From NCBI RefSeq assembly GCF_019599145.1, contig NZ_CP080647.1, forward strand, positions 9,176,001-9,240,000: a stretch of 64,000 nt of DNA. The letters are read 5' to 3'. Below the pieces are notes generated by a model that saw nothing but the letters and a program-made list of their open reading frames with translations, made no database searches and was not told the origin of the DNA. Below are positions 62,101-64,000 of the stretch, piece after piece (position 1 is the first letter of the stretch; the number at the start of each line of letters is the position of its first letter). Position numbers and translations under genes: made by a program. The stretch is from Streptomyces akebiae (lineage in GTDB: Bacteria; Actinomycetota; Actinomycetes; Streptomycetales; Streptomycetaceae).

Positions 62101-62562
62101 CTGACGTCGTTCACCTACGTCGCGGGCGTCCGCACCGAGTTGCTGGAGGCGGTCGCCGGACAACTCGCGGGCGAACGACTGCTCGCGCCCGAACGCGTCG
62201 AGCTGTTGGGTCAGTTGGTCGAGCTCGCCGTGGAACCGGCCGTACTGCTCGGACGGCTGCGGGATCTCGCGGCCGCGTTCGAGGGCATCGGGGTGAGCGT
62301 CGCGGTACAGACCTCCGACAGGCTGCGGATGGCCACGGCGCATCGCGCTCCGCAGTGCGCCGAGACGCTGCTGACCGCCGCCGGCGGTTTCGCCCGCGAC
62401 GGTGGCACCGCGACCGGCCTCCTGGCCGTCGGCCTGGTGAGGGGGAGAGGCCTGTCCCTCGGCTGGAGCGAGGAATGGCGCTCCCTGCTGCGTCTGCTGC
62501 GGCGCCATGCCGACCCCGATGTGCGCCACCAGGCGTACCGGACCACGACGCACAGCGAATGA
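59140..62562 (+). CDS. Large alpha-helical repeat protein, function unknown
   Basis: 1,140 residues; ATG 59140 (GTG 59110 in frame is an option). Almost entirely Ala/Leu/Arg-rich helices in repeated pairs, resembling HEAT-like solenoids: YERRLAALAALVGQDVDFLA, AGYARRAARDLPVADRAVEA, VLRQRLARLLAAGGRTALAE. No membrane span, signal or catalytic motif was found. Such solenoids are protein-binding scaffolds. A tandem 18-bp repeat (60583-60618) makes a GEVAGDGEV linker. Its stop overlaps the start of the GNAT gene, so the two are translationally coupled. Confidence 0.8.
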   Translation: MPTTAEQLLSALEPLPFSARLTLTARTARGFADEGTLAPLLTDLDGRGPYERRLAALAALVGQDVDFLAARLADPDPVVAGYARRAARDLPVADRAVEAAYDDAPAVLRQRLARLLAAGGRTALAERMVVRLRAEWGDADAARLLPACSTPFVARELPGLAHAVDGWTRLASRHPDPVLDHAERTLADRAGGQQRDDWWRLHATMVTALAPLRPERVLTLLERHGPGSLPPALSRGLAPLATADVERVIRWITSPDRERQRHEAVPPPGVLRALLRAEPASLTALGRHWLNRGPHFTALVAAMAPGRRPAFVDAVGGGTGADPAPTVLDLLPRERRWAEVRRAAAAFDGTDYWWDDLDILAHGPLDGARSALLAAIGRSDADDRAAAWPLYVACAARDGGRAAITEVLTTAGLRLRNERDPVRAAALGALAAAHPRVFAPDDVPLLDAVATGALEARDTSSDTLTALRTLAVRLLVEHATNGEAAGDGEVAGDGEVGLREWALRALARITDRVGVPDLGPLRRELRMGQEHQVLDVLRPWLDAAAGRADFRLLLGLAAALGPRARRLSELQDRLATAVERGDDETVEAAARLWLAAPATRDERAARIVAREPSAVVLPPVRHVLSRRRTDLLDTLLAETPPHGRFLADGARRPLPDLGDSDRWLPRQQRAAVRLAGEAIADRTLPLDERAALIRAAAPVPEFGRALALAHTDDPDVVVAEAALGALPRTDRPHDALPTLLDQADGDRARVAVYAAARAARFTAPSRLAHALGPLLTGERSAKVTSRKEAVRLAARFLPPRRAAPLLARAFHAPDRHPDVRAAVVRALPPLLGEPEARTLIEEAARDDTGPVHEALLAVTPWELAETHRRAYAALVLAAYDTSLALAEGFTGHAVLRAMGVWSRYSPEIAHRVSRTVTDLDDRTRWSFAAWALRDLAVSELPHPVGGAAPGSAFHSAVADLLAATRTPEGGCDAQESRDVPALQRLRHLTSFTYVAGVRTELLEAVAGQLAGERLLAPERVELLGQLVELAVEPAVLLGRLRDLAAAFEGIGVSVAVQTSDRLRMATAHRAPQCAETLLTAAGGFARDGGTATGLLAVGLVRGRGLSLGWSEEWRSLLRLLRRHADPDVRHQAYRTTTHSE
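60583..60618 (+). repeat. Tandem 18-bp repeat in the helical-repeat gene
   Basis: GGCGAGGCGGCCGGGGAC is followed by GGCGAGGTGGCCGGGGAC (one mismatch) and a partial third copy, encoding Gly-Glu-Val-Ala-Gly-Asp. In frame. Confidence 0.9.
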
Positions 62563-63446
62563 CGCCCCCGGACGGTCGGTGCCGCGCCGACGAGGACGGC
62601 TCCTGGCATCTCACCGACGATGTCGACGACTTCCTTGCCCGAGCCGGACACTTCCTGCGCTCACGCCCCGCCCCGCACACCCTGCACCTGACGGTCACCG
62701 AGACACTGCGTGCGTCCGGGGCGAACGCCTACGGCGCAGGGGCTCCGGTCCTCGGTTGGTCGGAGCGGGCGGGGGAGGTCCGTGCCACTTTCTTCCGCAC
62801 CCCGCCCCACCGGCTGAACCTCACCCCGCTCACGCCCGAAGAGGCCGACACCCTCGCCGCCCGTCTGGCCGGCCTCGGCCACCGCCTCCCCGGCGTCAGC
62901 GCGGACCACGACACCGCCTCCGCCTTCGCCCGGGCGTGGCACCGGCTCACCCGGGCGGTGCCGACACTGTGCGCGCGTCAGCGTCTGTACCGCCTCGGCA
63001 CCCTCACCCCACCACGGCCTCTCCCTCCCGGGCGGAGCCGGGTGGCCGGCCCGCAGGACCGCGAGCAACTCGTCCGCTGGTACCACGAGTTCGCCGCAGC
63101 CGTCGGACAGCCGCGCTCCGACGCCGCCGCCGCGCGCTTCGCCGCAGGCCGCGTCACCGTCTGGGAGACCCCGGACGGCGTTCCCGTCTCCCTGGCCGGC
63201 GTGACCCCGATGATCGCCGGCCAGGTGCGGGTGGCGACCGTCTACACCCCGGCCCAGCTGCGCGGCCGCGGATACGCGGGTGCCGTGACCGCCGAGGCGA
63301 GCCGTGCCGCGTCGGCCGCCGGCGCGCGGCAGGTCCTGCTCTTCACCGACCTCGACAACGCCACGAGCAACGCGCTCTACGTGCGCCTCGGTTATCTCCC
63401 GGTCACCGACTTCGCCGTGTACGACTTCTCGCCGGTGCCGCCCTGA
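62559..63446 (+). CDS. GNAT-family N-acetyltransferase with extra N-terminal domain
   Basis: 295 residues; ATG overlaps the previous stop (ATGA). The C-terminal ~140 residues are a GNAT fold: AGVTPMIAGQVRVATVYTPA, acetyl-CoA-binding LRGRGYAGAVTAEAS, VLLFTDLDNATSNALYVRLG then YLPVTDFAVYDF. The first ~150 residues form a second GNAT-like half (HLTVTETLRASGANAYGAGA, VLGWSERAGEVRATFFRTPP) as in many Streptomyces two-domain acetyltransferases. Cytoplasmic; substrate unknown. Coupling with the solenoid suggests a joint role. Confidence 0.9.
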   Translation: MTPPDGRCRADEDGSWHLTDDVDDFLARAGHFLRSRPAPHTLHLTVTETLRASGANAYGAGAPVLGWSERAGEVRATFFRTPPHRLNLTPLTPEEADTLAARLAGLGHRLPGVSADHDTASAFARAWHRLTRAVPTLCARQRLYRLGTLTPPRPLPPGRSRVAGPQDREQLVRWYHEFAAAVGQPRSDAAAARFAAGRVTVWETPDGVPVSLAGVTPMIAGQVRVATVYTPAQLRGRGYAGAVTAEASRAASAAGARQVLLFTDLDNATSNALYVRLGYLPVTDFAVYDFSPVPP

Positions 63447-63633
63447 CGGGAGCCCTCTGGGTGAGAGGCCCGATGCCCGGGGGTGTCCTACGGCCGGCCC
63501 GGTCCTCTCCGGCCCGGACCGGACCGCTCCGTGACGCTCGGCAACGGCAGGCCACCCATTGCGCTTTGGCCCTCGTCCCGGGGGTGCGGGTCGGTGAAAC
63601 TGGCGGCCGGATGTCGTCGACGAGGGAGTTGTG

Positions 63634-64000
63634 ATGCGGGTAGCGGTGGTCACCTTCGACGGGTTCAACGAGCTGGACAGCTTCATCGCCTCCGCACTGA
63701 TCAACCGGTGCCGCAAGGGCGGCCTGGAGGCCTTCATCACGACGCCGACGCCCGTGGTGACGTCGATGAACGGCGTCGAGGTGACCGGACAGCGCCCCAT
63801 GGAATTCGTGAGCGAGGCCGAGGTCGTGCTCGTCGGCAGCGGGGTGCAGACGCGTGACGTGGTCGCCGACGACCGGCTGTTCGCGAGGCTGCCGCTCGAC
63901 CCCGCGCGCCAGTTGATCGGCGCGCAGTGCTCCGGCGCGCTGGTGCTCGCCCGGCTGGGCTTGCTGGACTCCGTGCCGGCCTGCACGGACGTGAAGAGCC
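63634..64000 (+). CDS. DJ-1/PfpI-family protein (partial, cut by window edge)
   Basis: ATG 63634 follows GAGGGAG; 122 residues are present. Class I glutamine amidotransferase-like fold: VAVVTFDGFNELDSFIASAL, EAEVVLVGSGVQTRDVVADD, and the nucleophile elbow IGAQCSGALVLARLGLLD with Cys99. The Glu near residue 13 (FNELD) fits the conserved acidic residue of the family. Includes chaperones, isonitrile hydratases and cyclohydrolases; the exact role cannot be decided. Confidence 0.9.
   Translation, partial: MRVAVVTFDGFNELDSFIASALINRCRKGGLEAFITTPTPVVTSMNGVEVTGQRPMEFVSEAEVVLVGSGVQTRDVVADDRLFARLPLDPARQLIGAQCSGALVLARLGLLDSVPACTDVKS

Noticed and set aside
59980..62553. Long minus-strand open frame opposite the helical-repeat gene
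   Set aside because: Gln/Arg/Gly-rich low-complexity translation; the plus-strand gene has normal codon bias and is coupled to the GNAT gene.
62661..63986. Minus-strand open frame opposite the GNAT and PfpI genes
   Set aside because: Antisense to two genes with clear motifs; no coherent product.

Overview
The window is very GC-rich, with strong G/C bias at third codon positions. It carries gene sets typical of Streptomyces: a conservon (NIT-domain kinase, roadblock, DUF742, GTPase), a single mce operon, DUF5709 and DUF6397-type proteins, and a Ski2-like DUF3516 helicase. It reads as a chromosomal segment of a Streptomyces or close relative. No rRNA, tRNA, CRISPR array, intact transposon or integrase was seen.

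Layout. 1-3.4 kb: the N-terminal end of a SNF2-family helicase (minus strand, cut by the window edge), a small membrane protein, two uncharacterised proteins and a methyltransferase. 3.5-10.4 kb: an MHYT membrane sensor, then a conservon (cvnA-B-C-D) with a second roadblock protein and a DUF6397-like DNA-binding protein. 10.4-20.5 kb: TesB thioesterase and a DUF3516 helicase, a metal-dependent hydrolase, a DUF5709 protein, a two-subunit ABC exporter and an L,D-transpeptidase-like lipoprotein. 20.5-29.1 kb: PNGase A-like secreted amidase, DctA-type symporter, a divergent MarR/ABC exporter pair, MltG, a flavin monooxygenase and YjbQ. 29.1-37.8 kb is the most accessory-looking part: a 1,153-residue membrane-anchored NACHT/STAND-like NTPase, a decayed gene disrupted by a 16-bp tandem duplication, an IS630-type transposase remnant and two adjacent DUF4139 proteins. 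38.2-51.7 kb: a secreted lytic transglycosylase, an ECF-type sigma factor with a membrane-spanning C-terminal extension, then a complete mce operon (ATPase, yrbEA, yrbEB, mceA-F and two Mce-associated proteins). 51.7-59.1 kb: gene remnants (CPBP protease tail, YjbQ-like tail, FecCD permease half) between intact genes for a RibD/DHFR-like reductase, Imm51, RidA, a secreted sialidase-fold protein with a ricin lectin and a P450. 59.1-64 kb: a 1,140-residue helical-repeat protein coupled to a GNAT acetyltransferase, and the start of a DJ-1/PfpI protein.

How genes work together. The conservon should form a membrane-proximal kinase/roadblock/GTPase signalling complex. The mce operon should build a lipid or sterol importer, and the neighbouring transglycosylase and membrane-linked sigma factor suggest a cell-envelope theme. 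The two ABC half-transporters at 15.8-19.4 kb have complementary losses of ATPase motifs, so that together they would form exactly one intact ATP site.

The best candidates for new biology are the membrane STAND NTPase, the membrane-anchored sigma factor, the complementary ABC pair and the tandem DUF4139 pair. Short tandem duplications inside genes recur across the window. Most are in frame and one breaks a gene.
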